The translations under genes were made by a program, and so were the position numbers. Below are positions 33,385 through 42,748 of a DNA stretch of 64,000 nt, piece after piece. The notes under the pieces are model-generated. The model was given only the letters and a program-made list of their open reading frames with translations. It ran no database searches and was not told the origin of the DNA. The stretch lies in contig JAQSCZ010000097.1 of NCBI GenBank assembly GCA_029945665.1, positions 1 to 64,000 of the forward strand, written 5' to 3'. Every line of letters begins with the position of its first letter. Within the stretch, counting starts at the first letter, position 1. Origin of the DNA: a bacterium. GTDB lineage: Bacteria > Bacteroidota > Bacteroidia > NS11-12g > UBA955.

Positions 33385-34293
33385 TTAAAAAGAAATATAA
33401 TTTAGTGGATTAACTGCAATGCCATTGTGCCAAAGTTCAAATTTAAGCCCTTTTGTTTTTCTTTTAACGTTGGCTTCGCCTACCAATGAGATGGTTTCCC
33501 CGGCCTTTACAAAAGCACCAACTTCTTTGTATAAAACGCCATTTTGTTTGTAAGTAGAAATCCAATTATTTTGATGCTGTATGCTAATAATAAAGCCATA
33601 TTCAGGAGTCCATCCATTAAAAACCACGGTGCCATCCATCGCCGCTTTAACACTTTCTTCGCCCTCCGTTATAATTTCGATAAAAGGTGCGTTGCCAGCA
33701 TTAAATGAACTTGCAACGGTGCCGTTAACAGGTGTAAAAAATAAAAATTCGCTCCCTAATAAATCCTGCTCAGGACTAAAATCAGCGACCCCATTATTAA
33801 CCATTGGTCTTTGCTTCTCCTCTTTCTGTTTGGCATTTTCAATAATCGAATTGGCATTCTGCACTCTGTCACCATCTGCTTTGGTTTCGTTAATTTCGAG
33901 TTCTACTTTTCTGCTTTTATCCGCTTTATAAGGCAAATCATAAGCTGTAACATCTTCGCCATTAATGATTTGTTTCATGGCCAATTCTCTTTTTTCGGAG
34001 ATAGAAAGTTTGTTTTCCAACTTATTTAGTTTGTTTAAAACATCATTTTTCATCTTTCCGTCGAAATTTTGCGCATATCCTGGGGCATAATCTTTTACAG
34101 TAGGGAACAAAGTGTATACACCCCAACTAATTAAGGAGAATAAGAGCAAACCTGCTGATACGACTAATATAACGTTTCCAGGAGAAAGGCTTAATGAAGT
34201 CTTTTCCTGAAAATTAGTTTCGTTAATTATCAACAAGCGGTACTTGTTTTTTAACTTTAAAAGTAATTTTCTTTTCTCTTGTTTCTTTTCCAT
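33385..34293 (-). CDS. M23/LytM-like protein with degenerate metal site
   Basis: 302 aa from the ATG at 34293; the longer frame to 34386 would run across the divergent promoters. A basic cytoplasmic N terminus and one membrane helix (about 45-65, NVILVVSAGLLLFSLISWGVYTLF shortened) precede a charged coiled segment and a C-terminal LytM fold (TPVNGTVASSFNAG, MDGTVVFNGW, YGFIISIQHQ, VKAGETISLVGE, NPLNYISF). The zinc ligands are absent: the HxxxD site reads NAPFIE, and the HxH site reads LKFELW. It is therefore probably not an enzyme but a regulator or scaffold, as in EnvC-type proteins. It is paired with bactofilin 17 bp downstream. Confidence 0.85.
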   Translation of the reverse strand: MEKKQEKRKLLLKLKNKYRLLIINETNFQEKTSLSLSPGNVILVVSAGLLLFSLISWGVYTLFPTVKDYAPGYAQNFDGKMKNDVLNKLNKLENKLSISEKRELAMKQIINGEDVTAYDLPYKADKSRKVELEINETKADGDRVQNANSIIENAKQKEEKQRPMVNNGVADFSPEQDLLGSEFLFFTPVNGTVASSFNAGNAPFIEIITEGEESVKAAMDGTVVFNGWTPEYGFIISIQHQNNWISTYKQNGVLYKEVGAFVKAGETISLVGEANVKRKTKGLKFELWHNGIAVNPLNYISF

Positions 34294-34317
34294 GTCAAAA
34301 ATGTGCTTGGCAAATAA

Positions 34318-34339
34318 TAAATTTGCGTTTTCAAAGTTA
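34318..34339. promoter_or_regulatory. head-to-head -7 boxes for the LytM/atp operon and the PorW operon
   Basis: Plus strand: TAAATTTG at 34318-34325, 36 bp before the TTG start of the PorW-like gene. Minus strand: TAACTTTG at 34339-34332, 38 bp before the LytM-like ATG. The two boxes are 6 bp apart, so the two operons would be transcribed divergently from almost the same point. Confidence 0.45.
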
Positions 34340-34361
34340 CCTACAAATAAACAAGAAAAAT

Positions 34362-36935
34362 TTGAATCGTTTAAAAATAATAGCAATTATACTGATTTGT
34401 TTTCTCTCAGAAAGCAGAGCGCAGTCCATCCTATCGAAAGTTTGGCACAATACAGTATCGCATTACAATTATTATTACAATGCAAGTATGTTGATTACAG
34501 AAGCCGAAGACAACACGACTTTGGCCTATAAAGACAACTTTAAAGATGTACTCTCCCTTTATCCCATTGGCGATGAAGCTTCGTTAAAGGGAAATAGTGC
34601 TAAAATGGATGAAGTGCTTAAAAAATGCTCCCACATTATTGACAAACACAGCAAAAGTAAATGGGTAGATGATAGTTACCTACAAATGGGCAATGCGCAA
34701 TTTTACAAGGGCGATTTTTATGCGGCGATAGAAGTTTATGAGTATGTGGCGAGTAATTTTAAAAACTCATTACCTGGAGCAAAAGCGGAAATCAATTTAT
34801 TATTGACTTATATCCAACTCAAAAAATACGATGATGCAGAAGCATTATATACGAAACTCAACAATAAGAAAGATTTTCCAGAGAAATTAAAAACCTCGCT
34901 CAATATAGCAGGTGCTGCTATTAACATTAAACAAAAAAAATATTTAGTAGCTATCAAACTGCTAGAACAAGCAATTCCAAAAGTAAAAAACAAAGCTCAA
35001 AAAATTCGCTATAATTTTGTATTAGCCCAATTGTATATTTTAACAAAAAAGAACACCAATGCATTAGAAAAGTTCAAAAAAGTTGTTAAATTAAACCCGC
35101 CATACGAATTTGCCTTTAATGCAAAACTAAACATGGCCAAGGCGATTAATACAAAAAACCGGGGTGAAGTTAGAGACGCGATGGCCACGCTTAGAACCAT
35201 GCTTAATGATGACAAGAATATCGACTATTTTGATCAGATTTATTTTGAGTTAGGTAATTTAGAATTGGCCGACAAGAATGAATCGCAAGCCATTGTAGAA
35301 TACAGCAATTGCTTAAGAAGTAAAAGCAATGATCCTAATATTAAAAGTTATACATATTTGGCATTGGCAGATTTGTATTTCAAGAAACAAGATTACTCAA
35401 ATGCTCAAGTTTACTATGATAGTTCGGCAAGAAGTACTGACAAATTCAATCCAGAATACCCCAATATTATTGCAAAAAATCAGATTCTAAATGAGTTAAT
35501 TAAACATCTTTTAAATATTAAAGAAAAGGATAGTTTATTGCGATTATCTGACAATAAAAAACTACTTGAGAAGACCATTGATAACTTGATTAAAGAGGAA
35601 AAGCAAAATATTGAGGAGAAAAAACAATTAGAAGAAAGGCAAAAGATACAACAGCAATTGGTCACGCAAAATTCGCAGGCCCCTGTTACCTCCACCAACT
35701 TCCCGTTTTATAATCAAACTGCGAAAACAAAAGGCTTACAAGATTTTCAAAGAATATGGGGCAATCGAGAATTATCCGAATATTGGGGAATAAGCAGTAA
35801 TAAAACTGCCATACTTCAAAAATTCAATGATGGACAAGAAAACAATGATCCAGGTAGCGAAGACAAAAGAAAGCTTTTGGAAGACATGCCTGATGAAAGA
35901 AAAAAATATTATTTCAGCATTCCATTTTCTATAGAAGATAAACAAAAAATGCGCGATGATATTTCCGAATCATATTTTTTAGGCGCTAATGTTTACTACC
36001 AAAGTTTAAAAGAAAACGAGAAAGCAAAAAAGATGTTGGAAGAAATGTTGACGCGCTTCCCAAAGAGTAAATATGAACTCAATGCATGGTATTTGTTAGC
36101 TCGCATTAGCAAAGAGCAGGGTAAAATGGATAAGTTTGATTACTACACAGATTTAATTCGGAAGGCAGATCCTAAAAGTTCTTTTTTAAATGTCTTGGAA
36201 CAAAATCCAACTGATAGTGTAGCACAAACAACTGTTGTTGATAAAGCCGACAATGAAGTAGAAATATTATATAATAAAACTTATGATGCATTTAAATCGC
36301 AAAAATTTGCAGAAGTGCTCATACTTAAAAAAGAAAATGACGAAAAATATACTGGTAATCCTTTACAAGTTAACTTCGATTATCTCGAAGCCTTGTCTAT
36401 TGGCAAGCAAGGTGATCTTGTATTATTTCAGAAGAAACTCCAAGCAATTGTAGATAATTACCCGCTAACTGAAATTGGCAAGCAGGCTGATCAAACTTTG
36501 CAAATCTTAAAAGCAAAAAACGAAAAATCAGAACCGAAAAAGGAATTGAAAAACACTTCGAATAGTCCTTATAAATACAATGAGTCGGATCCGCATTTTT
36601 ACATGCTTGTTATCCCTGCGAATATCAATATCAATCAAATAAAGACTATTATAAGTGGATTTAATAAAGCACAATTTAGTAGTGAAGATCTGCAAATTAC
36701 GAGTAGTTTGATAGGTGCTGAATATCAAACTATTGTCGTGAATAATTTTTCCACTTTCGCTAAATTGAAAGAGTACATCACTCAAATAAAAGGCAACAAA
36801 GCGCTTTTTGCGGATGTTAAAGACAATGCGCTTTTTCAAAACTTTATCATCAGTCAAGATAATTTCGGCATATTAATTGGCGAAAAAAAATTAGACAATT
36901 ACATCCTGTTTTATAAATCTGCATACCCCTACTAA
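34362..36935 (+). CDS. T9SS periplasmic TPR protein, PorW/SprE-like
   Basis: 857 aa from the TTG at 34362, which alone places the signal peptide at the N terminus (NRLKIIAIILICFLSESRAQ); an upstream TTG at 34323 lies within the promoter box. The mature start (KVWHNTVSHYNYYYNASMLI) is the PorW/SprE hallmark. It is followed by many TPR units (for example SYLQMGNAQFYKGDFYAAIEVYEYV), a charged coiled segment and a C-terminal HFYMLVIPANININQIKTII domain. PorW is needed for type IX secretion and gliding, linking the trans-envelope core to outer-membrane parts. Unlike described PorW lipoproteins, no lipobox is seen (ILIC lacks a small residue before Cys). It is followed 8 bp later by PBP1A. Confidence 0.85.
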   Translation: MNRLKIIAIILICFLSESRAQSILSKVWHNTVSHYNYYYNASMLITEAEDNTTLAYKDNFKDVLSLYPIGDEASLKGNSAKMDEVLKKCSHIIDKHSKSKWVDDSYLQMGNAQFYKGDFYAAIEVYEYVASNFKNSLPGAKAEINLLLTYIQLKKYDDAEALYTKLNNKKDFPEKLKTSLNIAGAAINIKQKKYLVAIKLLEQAIPKVKNKAQKIRYNFVLAQLYILTKKNTNALEKFKKVVKLNPPYEFAFNAKLNMAKAINTKNRGEVRDAMATLRTMLNDDKNIDYFDQIYFELGNLELADKNESQAIVEYSNCLRSKSNDPNIKSYTYLALADLYFKKQDYSNAQVYYDSSARSTDKFNPEYPNIIAKNQILNELIKHLLNIKEKDSLLRLSDNKKLLEKTIDNLIKEEKQNIEEKKQLEERQKIQQQLVTQNSQAPVTSTNFPFYNQTAKTKGLQDFQRIWGNRELSEYWGISSNKTAILQKFNDGQENNDPGSEDKRKLLEDMPDERKKYYFSIPFSIEDKQKMRDDISESYFLGANVYYQSLKENEKAKKMLEEMLTRFPKSKYELNAWYLLARISKEQGKMDKFDYYTDLIRKADPKSSFLNVLEQNPTDSVAQTTVVDKADNEVEILYNKTYDAFKSQKFAEVLILKKENDEKYTGNPLQVNFDYLEALSIGKQGDLVLFQKKLQAIVDNYPLTEIGKQADQTLQILKAKNEKSEPKKELKNTSNSPYKYNESDPHFYMLVIPANININQIKTIISGFNKAQFSSEDLQITSSLIGAEYQTIVVNNFSTFAKLKEYITQIKGNKALFADVKDNALFQNFIISQDNFGILIGEKKLDNYILFYKSAYPY

Positions 36936-36943
36936 AAATAATA

Positions 36944-39187
36944 ATGGCCAAAGCTCAAAATCAAAATCCACTCCTCAAAAAATTTTGGAAGTTTTTACTA
37001 TTCACACTTTTATTTATCCCCGTTTTTTTTATTCTGGTAAATTTTGGCATACTTGGTCATATGCCCGATATTGAGGAATTAGAAAATCCACGCAGCGCAC
37101 TGGCCAGTGAATTGATTAGTGAGGATGGGATTGTAATGGGTCAATACTATATTCAAAAAAGATCTTATGTCTCATTTAAGGATATTTCTCCTCAAATGTT
37201 CGAAGCATTAATTTCTACAGAGGACGAGCGATTTTATGAACACTCAGGCATTGATGCTAAACGTTTACTAGGTGCTTTGATGGGATTTGGCAGAAATGGT
37301 GGCGCAAGCACGATTACGCAACAGTTGGCTAAAAACCTATTTCACTATGATGATGGTGAGCGTCCCAATGTGGTCATTCGTTTAACTCAAAAACTAAAAG
37401 AATGGGTGATTGCGTTAAGGCTAGAACGCAGGTACACAAAGAATGAAATAGCGACCATGTATTTGAATACTGTTCGTTTTTCTGGATCATCATTTGGAAT
37501 TAAATCGGCGGCTAAAGAATTTTTTAATAAAAAACCGAGTGATCTCAAAACAGAAGAATGTGCGGTACTTGTTGGTTTACTAAAAGCAATCACAGCCTAT
37601 AATCCTAGAAGTAATCCTGAAAATGCACTAATCAGACGAAATACGGTATTAGGCCAGATGAAACGCAATGACAAGTTGACTCCAGAAGCTTATGAAAAAC
37701 TAAAAAACGAGCCAATTAAACTCAATTATCAATATGAAGATCACAACGAAGGCATGGCGGTTTATTTTAGGGAATATATCAAAAGAGACTTAACCAAATG
37801 GTGCAGAGAGCACACCAAACCCAACGGCGAAAATTACAACTTATATAAGGATGGTTTAAAAATATATACCACCATCAATTCTAAGCTTCAGCAGTATGCA
37901 GAAAATGCGGTGAACAAACATCTCAAAGATCTTCAAAAACAGTTCGATAAAACATGGGAAGGCAAACAACCTTGGAGAGATGAAGATTGGAAAGTATTAG
38001 CAGATTATCCTGTACAAGAATTGCGCAAAACACCTCGCTATCAGCTATTGAAAAAATCTTTTGGCAAGGATACTGGAGCCATAATGAAAGTTTGTAGAAC
38101 AAAAGTAAAAATGACTGTTTTTAGTTGGAGTGGGGATCGTGATACCATGATGAGTCCATTAGATTCAGTTAAGTACATGAAGAAATTTTTACATACTGGT
38201 TTTATTGCTATTCAGCCAACCACAGGCCAGGTTAAAGCTTGGGTTGGGGGTATTAATCACCACTATTTCCAGTACGATCATGTGAACAGAGGAGCCAGTA
38301 GGCAAGTTGGTTCAACTTTCAAACCATTTGTATATGCGTTGGCAATAGATAATAAAATTTCACCTTGTACCCAGTTCCCGAATACCCCACCTGATTTCGG
38401 AAATTGGCGCGTTCACAATAGCGATGGCAATTATGGTGGCAGTATGAATATGTACAAGGGTTTGGCCACCTCTACCAACTGTATTGTAGCCCAAATAATG
38501 AAAACAATGGGCGACCGTGCACCTGAAACAGTGATTGAATTTGTTAGGAAAATGGGTATTGACAGTGCCAAGATGCAGGCTGTACCATCAATTTGTTTGG
38601 GTGTTACCGATATTTCTCCATTTGATATGGCAGGCGCGTTTTCTATATTTGCCAACAAAGGATATTGGGTAGAACCTACGTATATAACAAGAATTGAAGA
38701 TAAAAACGGAAATATACTTGCTGAGTTTGCACCAGAGCACATTAAACAAGTTTTAAATGAAGAAAAAGCATTCGTAATGTGTCAATTATTAGAAGGTGTT
38801 TGCACAAGAGGAACTGGTCAGCGTTTACACAGTAAATATGGTGTTGAAGGATGGGTAGGTGGAAAAACAGGAACTACACAAAGTAATAGTGATGGTTGGT
38901 TTATGGGCGTTACAAAAGATTTAGTTTGCGCCACATGGGTTGGCTGTGATAGCAGAAAAGTTAGGTTCAGAAGCACTGCTTATGGACAAGGGGCACATGC
39001 CGCTTTGCCTATCTTTGCCTATTTTATCAAAAGCGCCAAGGCCGACCCCGATTTGAAGATAACACTAGAACCTATACCAAAACCGGAAAAGCAATTGAGT
39101 ATTGAATATAATTGCGGGGAATATTCTGAGGGTGGCAACCTGGATGAATATGGGCAACCTGATGACTTACTGAATCTGGGAATTTAG
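36944..39187 (+). CDS. penicillin-binding protein 1A (bifunctional transglycosylase/transpeptidase)
   Basis: 747 aa. N-terminal membrane helix (FLLFTLLFIPVFFILVNF), then a GT51 transglycosylase with catalytic E93 in EDERFYEHSG and the ASTITQQLAKNLF motif. The transpeptidase has active-site S457-T-F-K460, an STN-type motif in ATSTNCIV and K641-T-G. It polymerises and cross-links peptidoglycan. The linker includes a family-specific insert of about 130 residues. It is co-directional with the PorW-like gene (8-bp gap) and a TIGR02117 gene (9-bp gap). Confidence 0.96.
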   Translation: MAKAQNQNPLLKKFWKFLLFTLLFIPVFFILVNFGILGHMPDIEELENPRSALASELISEDGIVMGQYYIQKRSYVSFKDISPQMFEALISTEDERFYEHSGIDAKRLLGALMGFGRNGGASTITQQLAKNLFHYDDGERPNVVIRLTQKLKEWVIALRLERRYTKNEIATMYLNTVRFSGSSFGIKSAAKEFFNKKPSDLKTEECAVLVGLLKAITAYNPRSNPENALIRRNTVLGQMKRNDKLTPEAYEKLKNEPIKLNYQYEDHNEGMAVYFREYIKRDLTKWCREHTKPNGENYNLYKDGLKIYTTINSKLQQYAENAVNKHLKDLQKQFDKTWEGKQPWRDEDWKVLADYPVQELRKTPRYQLLKKSFGKDTGAIMKVCRTKVKMTVFSWSGDRDTMMSPLDSVKYMKKFLHTGFIAIQPTTGQVKAWVGGINHHYFQYDHVNRGASRQVGSTFKPFVYALAIDNKISPCTQFPNTPPDFGNWRVHNSDGNYGGSMNMYKGLATSTNCIVAQIMKTMGDRAPETVIEFVRKMGIDSAKMQAVPSICLGVTDISPFDMAGAFSIFANKGYWVEPTYITRIEDKNGNILAEFAPEHIKQVLNEEKAFVMCQLLEGVCTRGTGQRLHSKYGVEGWVGGKTGTTQSNSDGWFMGVTKDLVCATWVGCDSRKVRFRSTAYGQGAHAALPIFAYFIKSAKADPDLKITLEPIPKPEKQLSIEYNCGEYSEGGNLDEYGQPDDLLNLGI

Positions 39188-39196
39188 TATTTCACA

Positions 39197-39877
39197 ATGA
39201 AAATAGTTTTCAAAAGCATCATGAGGTATCTGTTTTTGGGCTTGAAATTCTTTTTACTTTTCATCGTTTTATATTTTGCAAGCTATTTCATTTGCTCTAA
39301 TATTGTTATCAACCAAACAAACTCCTATCCTGCCTCTGATATGGAAATTTTCATTGCCTCAAATGGGGTCCATACCGATTTGATTTTTCCAGTAAAAACC
39401 AGTCAAATAGCATGGGATACTGTCTTCCAACCGACTACATTTAAGTCTGTTGATAGTTCTTATCACTATATTGCACTTGGTTGGGGCGATAAAGGATTTT
39501 ATATTGAAACACCCACTTGGTCCGACTTAAAGGCTAGCACCGCATTTAAGGCCGTATTTTTTCTAAGCTCCTCGGCTATGCATGTTACTTATCATAAGAA
39601 AATAAAAACGGACCATGCTATCAAATCTATAAAAATTAATAACCAACAATATCAAAAGTTGATTGCATATTATCAGTCGACTTTAAACAGATCGCATGCG
39701 AGCATTCAATTGATAAGAGATAAAGGATATACATCGAGCGATAATTTCTATGAGGCGAAGGGCACCTATAGTTTTTTGAAAACATGCAATATTTACACAA
39801 ACGATGCTTTAAAAAATGCGGGTATAAAAGCACCACTTTGGAGCCCATTTGCTGCTGGGTTAATTAAGCATTATTGA
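39197..39877 (+). CDS. TIGR02117/DUF2459 family protein
   Basis: 226 aa. An N-terminal membrane helix (LFLGLKFFLLFIVLYFASYFI) is followed by the family's conserved segment EIFIASNGVHTDLIFPV, then YIALGWGDKGFYIETPTW, and a C-terminal TYSFLKTCNIYTNDALKNAGI with the invariant Cys. His and Cys positions suggest a papain/NlpC-like fold, but no activity is established. It is probably anchored in the inner membrane with its domain in the periplasm, and is the last gene of the PorW-PBP1A operon. Confidence 0.85.
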   Translation: MKIVFKSIMRYLFLGLKFFLLFIVLYFASYFICSNIVINQTNSYPASDMEIFIASNGVHTDLIFPVKTSQIAWDTVFQPTTFKSVDSSYHYIALGWGDKGFYIETPTWSDLKASTAFKAVFFLSSSAMHVTYHKKIKTDHAIKSIKINNQQYQKLIAYYQSTLNRSHASIQLIRDKGYTSSDNFYEAKGTYSFLKTCNIYTNDALKNAGIKAPLWSPFAAGLIKHY

Positions 39878-39970
39878 TATTTTTAAAATCTAATGGTCTT
39901 AACTATTTTCACATTAGATAAAAAAGCGAAAAATAAATTAAAAAAAACTATGTACTTCATTAAGAAAACT

Positions 39971-39978
39971 TAATTTTG
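39971..39978 (+). promoter_or_regulatory. -7 box of the nuo operon
   Basis: TAATTTTG, a perfect TAnnTTTG, 30 bp upstream of the nuoA ATG in the AT-rich 131-bp gap after the TIGR02117 gene. No good -33 TTG was found. Confidence 0.45.
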
Positions 39979-40008
39979 CGATTTAATAAATTTTTCAACT
40001 AAATTATC

Positions 40009-40383
40009 ATGTTGTTATTAGTCAATAGTCTTCACGACTACCTACCTATACTCTTTACATTTATTGTAGCTGTTGGTTTTATAGCAACTACGATGGTGGC
40101 TACCCACCTGCTAGGACCCAAAAAACAGTCTGAAATCAAATCAGAAGCTTTCGAATGTGGCATAGAATCGCAGGGCAATGCTAGAACACCTTTTTCTATA
40201 AAATATTTTTTGATTGCTATTCTTTTCGTTTTATTCGATGTCGAAGTGATATTTATGTATCCTTGGGCTGTAAACTTCAAAACACTTGGCGTTATGGGAT
40301 TAATAGAAATGTTTATGTTCATGGGGTTCTTAGTCATTGGACTTTTATACATTATCAAAAAAGGAGCATTAAAGTGGGAATAG
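40009..40383 (+). CDS. nuoA: NADH-quinone oxidoreductase subunit A
   Basis: 124 aa with three membrane helices. The conserved loop after helix 1 (KSEAFECGIES, with the E-C-G triad) and the acidic helix 2 (FVLFDVEVIFMYPWA) are family hallmarks. It is part of the membrane arm near the quinone site of complex I and the first gene of a nuoA-N operon. Confidence 0.97.
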   Translation: MLLLVNSLHDYLPILFTFIVAVGFIATTMVATHLLGPKKQSEIKSEAFECGIESQGNARTPFSIKYFLIAILFVLFDVEVIFMYPWAVNFKTLGVMGLIEMFMFMGFLVIGLLYIIKKGALKWE

Positions 40384-40434
40384 TTAAAATTTAATTTCAT
40401 TGTATTAATAGAAAATTACTTTCAAAAATAAAAA

Positions 40435-40980
40435 ATGAGCATAGATATTCAACCAAAACATAAACCTGAAGGATTAGAAGGCGCTGGTTATTTCGCTACT
40501 TCTTTGGATAAGGTAGTTGGTTTAGCAAGGGCCAATTCACTTTGGCCATTACCATTTGCAACTTCATGTTGTGGCATCGAATTTATGGCCACCATGGCCT
40601 CGCATTATGACTTGGCTAGATTTGGATCGGAGCGTTTAAGTTTCTCTCCACGTCAAGCAGATTTATTGATGGTGATGGGTACTATTTCAAAAAAAATGGG
40701 ACCAATTCTCCGTCAGGTATATGAGCAAATGGCTGAACCCAAATGGGTTTTAAGCATGGGTGCTTGTGCAAGTAGTGGTGGTATTTTTGACACATACAGC
40801 GTATTGCAAGGTATTGATAGAATAATCCCAGTAGACGTATATATACCAGGTTGCCCTCCCCGTCCGGAACAAGTATTAGATGGCATACTCAAAATACAAG
40901 AACTTACTAAATCTGAAGCCCTGCGCAGAAGAGATAGTCCTGAATACAAAGCGATGCTTGCAACTTATGGCATCGAATAA
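40435..40980 (+). CDS. nuoB: NADH-quinone oxidoreductase subunit B
   Basis: 181 aa peripheral-arm subunit that holds cluster N2, the last iron-sulfur centre before quinone. Cluster ligands: the CC pair of CCGIEFM, the Cys of GACASSGG and the Cys of GCPPRP. Normal length. It follows nuoA by 51 bp. Confidence 0.98.
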   Translation: MSIDIQPKHKPEGLEGAGYFATSLDKVVGLARANSLWPLPFATSCCGIEFMATMASHYDLARFGSERLSFSPRQADLLMVMGTISKKMGPILRQVYEQMAEPKWVLSMGACASSGGIFDTYSVLQGIDRIIPVDVYIPGCPPRPEQVLDGILKIQELTKSEALRRRDSPEYKAMLATYGIE

Positions 40981-41007
40981 TCAATCTAAATCTTTAAAAA
41001 TATCAAA

Positions 41008-41517
41008 GTGAACACAACTGAATTGTTCGATCATCTATCCGAGAAATTAAAAGCACAATTTGGCGATGACTTTATCGGTGGAGAAATTCAATATGATTTT
41101 CCTGTTTTTATAGTTGAAAAAAAGAGCATTCTCGAAGTGCTTCAATATTTAAAAACCACCCCAGAATTAAATTATCATTTTTTAACGACCTTGTGTGGTA
41201 TACACATGCCCGAAAACAAAGGAGCAGAATTAGCCATCATGTATCAATTGCACAACATGGTAGACAACCATAGAATTAGGGTCAAAATTTTCATGGAAGA
41301 TGGCGATGTTAAAGTACCATCCGCTACTTCAATATGGCCAACAGCCAATTGGATGGAAAGACAAGAATATGATTTCTTTGGTTTTAACTTTATAGGCCAC
41401 CCCGACCTTAGAAGAATTCTCAACATGGATGAGATGAATTATTTCCCAATGAGAAAAGAATATCCTTTGGAAGATGGCAGCCGTGATGATAAAAGTGATA
41501 AAATGTTCGGAAGATAA
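41008..41517 (+). CDS. nuoC: NADH-quinone oxidoreductase subunit C
   Basis: 169 aa, GTG start. The 30-kDa subunit fold with the signature ERQEYDFFGFNFIGHPDLRRIL and MRKEYPLEDG. It is a separate protein, not fused to NuoD as in E. coli. It docks the peripheral arm to NuoD and lies 13 bp before nuoD. Confidence 0.97.
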   Translation: MNTTELFDHLSEKLKAQFGDDFIGGEIQYDFPVFIVEKKSILEVLQYLKTTPELNYHFLTTLCGIHMPENKGAELAIMYQLHNMVDNHRIRVKIFMEDGDVKVPSATSIWPTANWMERQEYDFFGFNFIGHPDLRRILNMDEMNYFPMRKEYPLEDGSRDDKSDKMFGR

Positions 41518-41530
41518 ATCAATATAAATA

Positions 41531-42733
41531 GTGAGCACAAATAACCATATTATAAAACCTGAAGCTGAAAAAGAATATAACATTCTTAACTTAGGTCCGA
41601 CCCACCCTGCAACACATGGTATTTTTCAAAACATTCTGAAAATGGATGGTGAAATTATAATGCATGCTGAACCTACGGTCGGTTATATACACAGAGCTTT
41701 TGAAAAAATCGCAGAACACCGTCCCTACAATCAGATAACACCTTTGACAGACCGTTTGAACTATTGTTCATCACCCATTAACAACATGGGTTGGCATATG
41801 ACGGTTGAAAAATTAATTGGATGTGAGGTACCTAAACGTGCCGATTATTTGCGCGTTATTATCATGGAGTTATCGCGTATTGCTGATCATGTTATTTGTA
41901 CAACAATTATCGGTCAGGATACTGGTGCAACCACTGGATTTTTATATTTCTTCCAAATGCGTGAGAAAGTATATGAAATTTTTGAAGAAGTATGTGGAGC
42001 AAGACTGACCACTAATATCGGTAGGGTTGGCGGTATGGAACGTGACTTTTCTGAAGTTGCTTGGGCTAAACTCAAGGCATTCATGATTGAATTTCCAAAA
42101 TTCTTAAATGAGTTTCAGCGATTAATTGAACGCAACAGAATCTTTATGGATAGAACAATTAATTGCGGTCCTATTACAGGAGAAAGAGCATTGGCTTATG
42201 GTTTTACTGGTCCTAATTTAAGAGCAGCAGGTATTGATTATGATGTTCGTGTTGCAAATCCTTACAGCAGTTATCAAGACTTTGATTTCAAAATTCCGAT
42301 AGGCGGAAATGGCGATACTTACGATCGATTTATGGTGCGTATTCAGGAAATGTGGGAAAGCGTAAGCATCATTAAACAAGCCATTGAAAAAATGCCAGTC
42401 GGCGATTTTCATGCCGATGTTCCTGAATTTTATTTGCCAAATAAGGAAGATGTTTATAGCAAAATGGAAGCACTCATCTATCACTTTAAAATTGTGATGG
42501 GTGAAATGGATGTTCCAAAAGGCGAGGTATACCATAGTGTTGAAGGTGGCAATGGCGAATTAGGTTTTTATTTAATTAGCGATGGCAATCGTGCACCATT
42601 CAGATTGCATTTCAGAAGGCCTTGTTTTATTTATTACCAAGCCTATCCTGAAATGATTACTGGCGGACTATTAAGTGATGCCATTTTAACAATGAGTAGT
42701 TTAAATGTAATTGCAGGCGAATTAGACGCTTAA
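41531..42733 (+). CDS. nuoD: NADH-quinone oxidoreductase subunit D
   Basis: 400 aa, GTG start. The 49-kDa subunit forms the quinone cavity with NuoB. The motifs LGPTHPATHG and HAEPTVGYIHRAFEKIAE supply the quinone-site His and adjacent loop, and RPCFIYYQAYP is close to the C terminus. Normal length and unfused. Confidence 0.98.
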   Translation: MSTNNHIIKPEAEKEYNILNLGPTHPATHGIFQNILKMDGEIIMHAEPTVGYIHRAFEKIAEHRPYNQITPLTDRLNYCSSPINNMGWHMTVEKLIGCEVPKRADYLRVIIMELSRIADHVICTTIIGQDTGATTGFLYFFQMREKVYEIFEEVCGARLTTNIGRVGGMERDFSEVAWAKLKAFMIEFPKFLNEFQRLIERNRIFMDRTINCGPITGERALAYGFTGPNLRAAGIDYDVRVANPYSSYQDFDFKIPIGGNGDTYDRFMVRIQEMWESVSIIKQAIEKMPVGDFHADVPEFYLPNKEDVYSKMEALIYHFKIVMGEMDVPKGEVYHSVEGGNGELGFYLISDGNRAPFRLHFRRPCFIYYQAYPEMITGGLLSDAILTMSSLNVIAGELDA

Positions 42734-42748
42734 TAAAGAAAGTAGATA

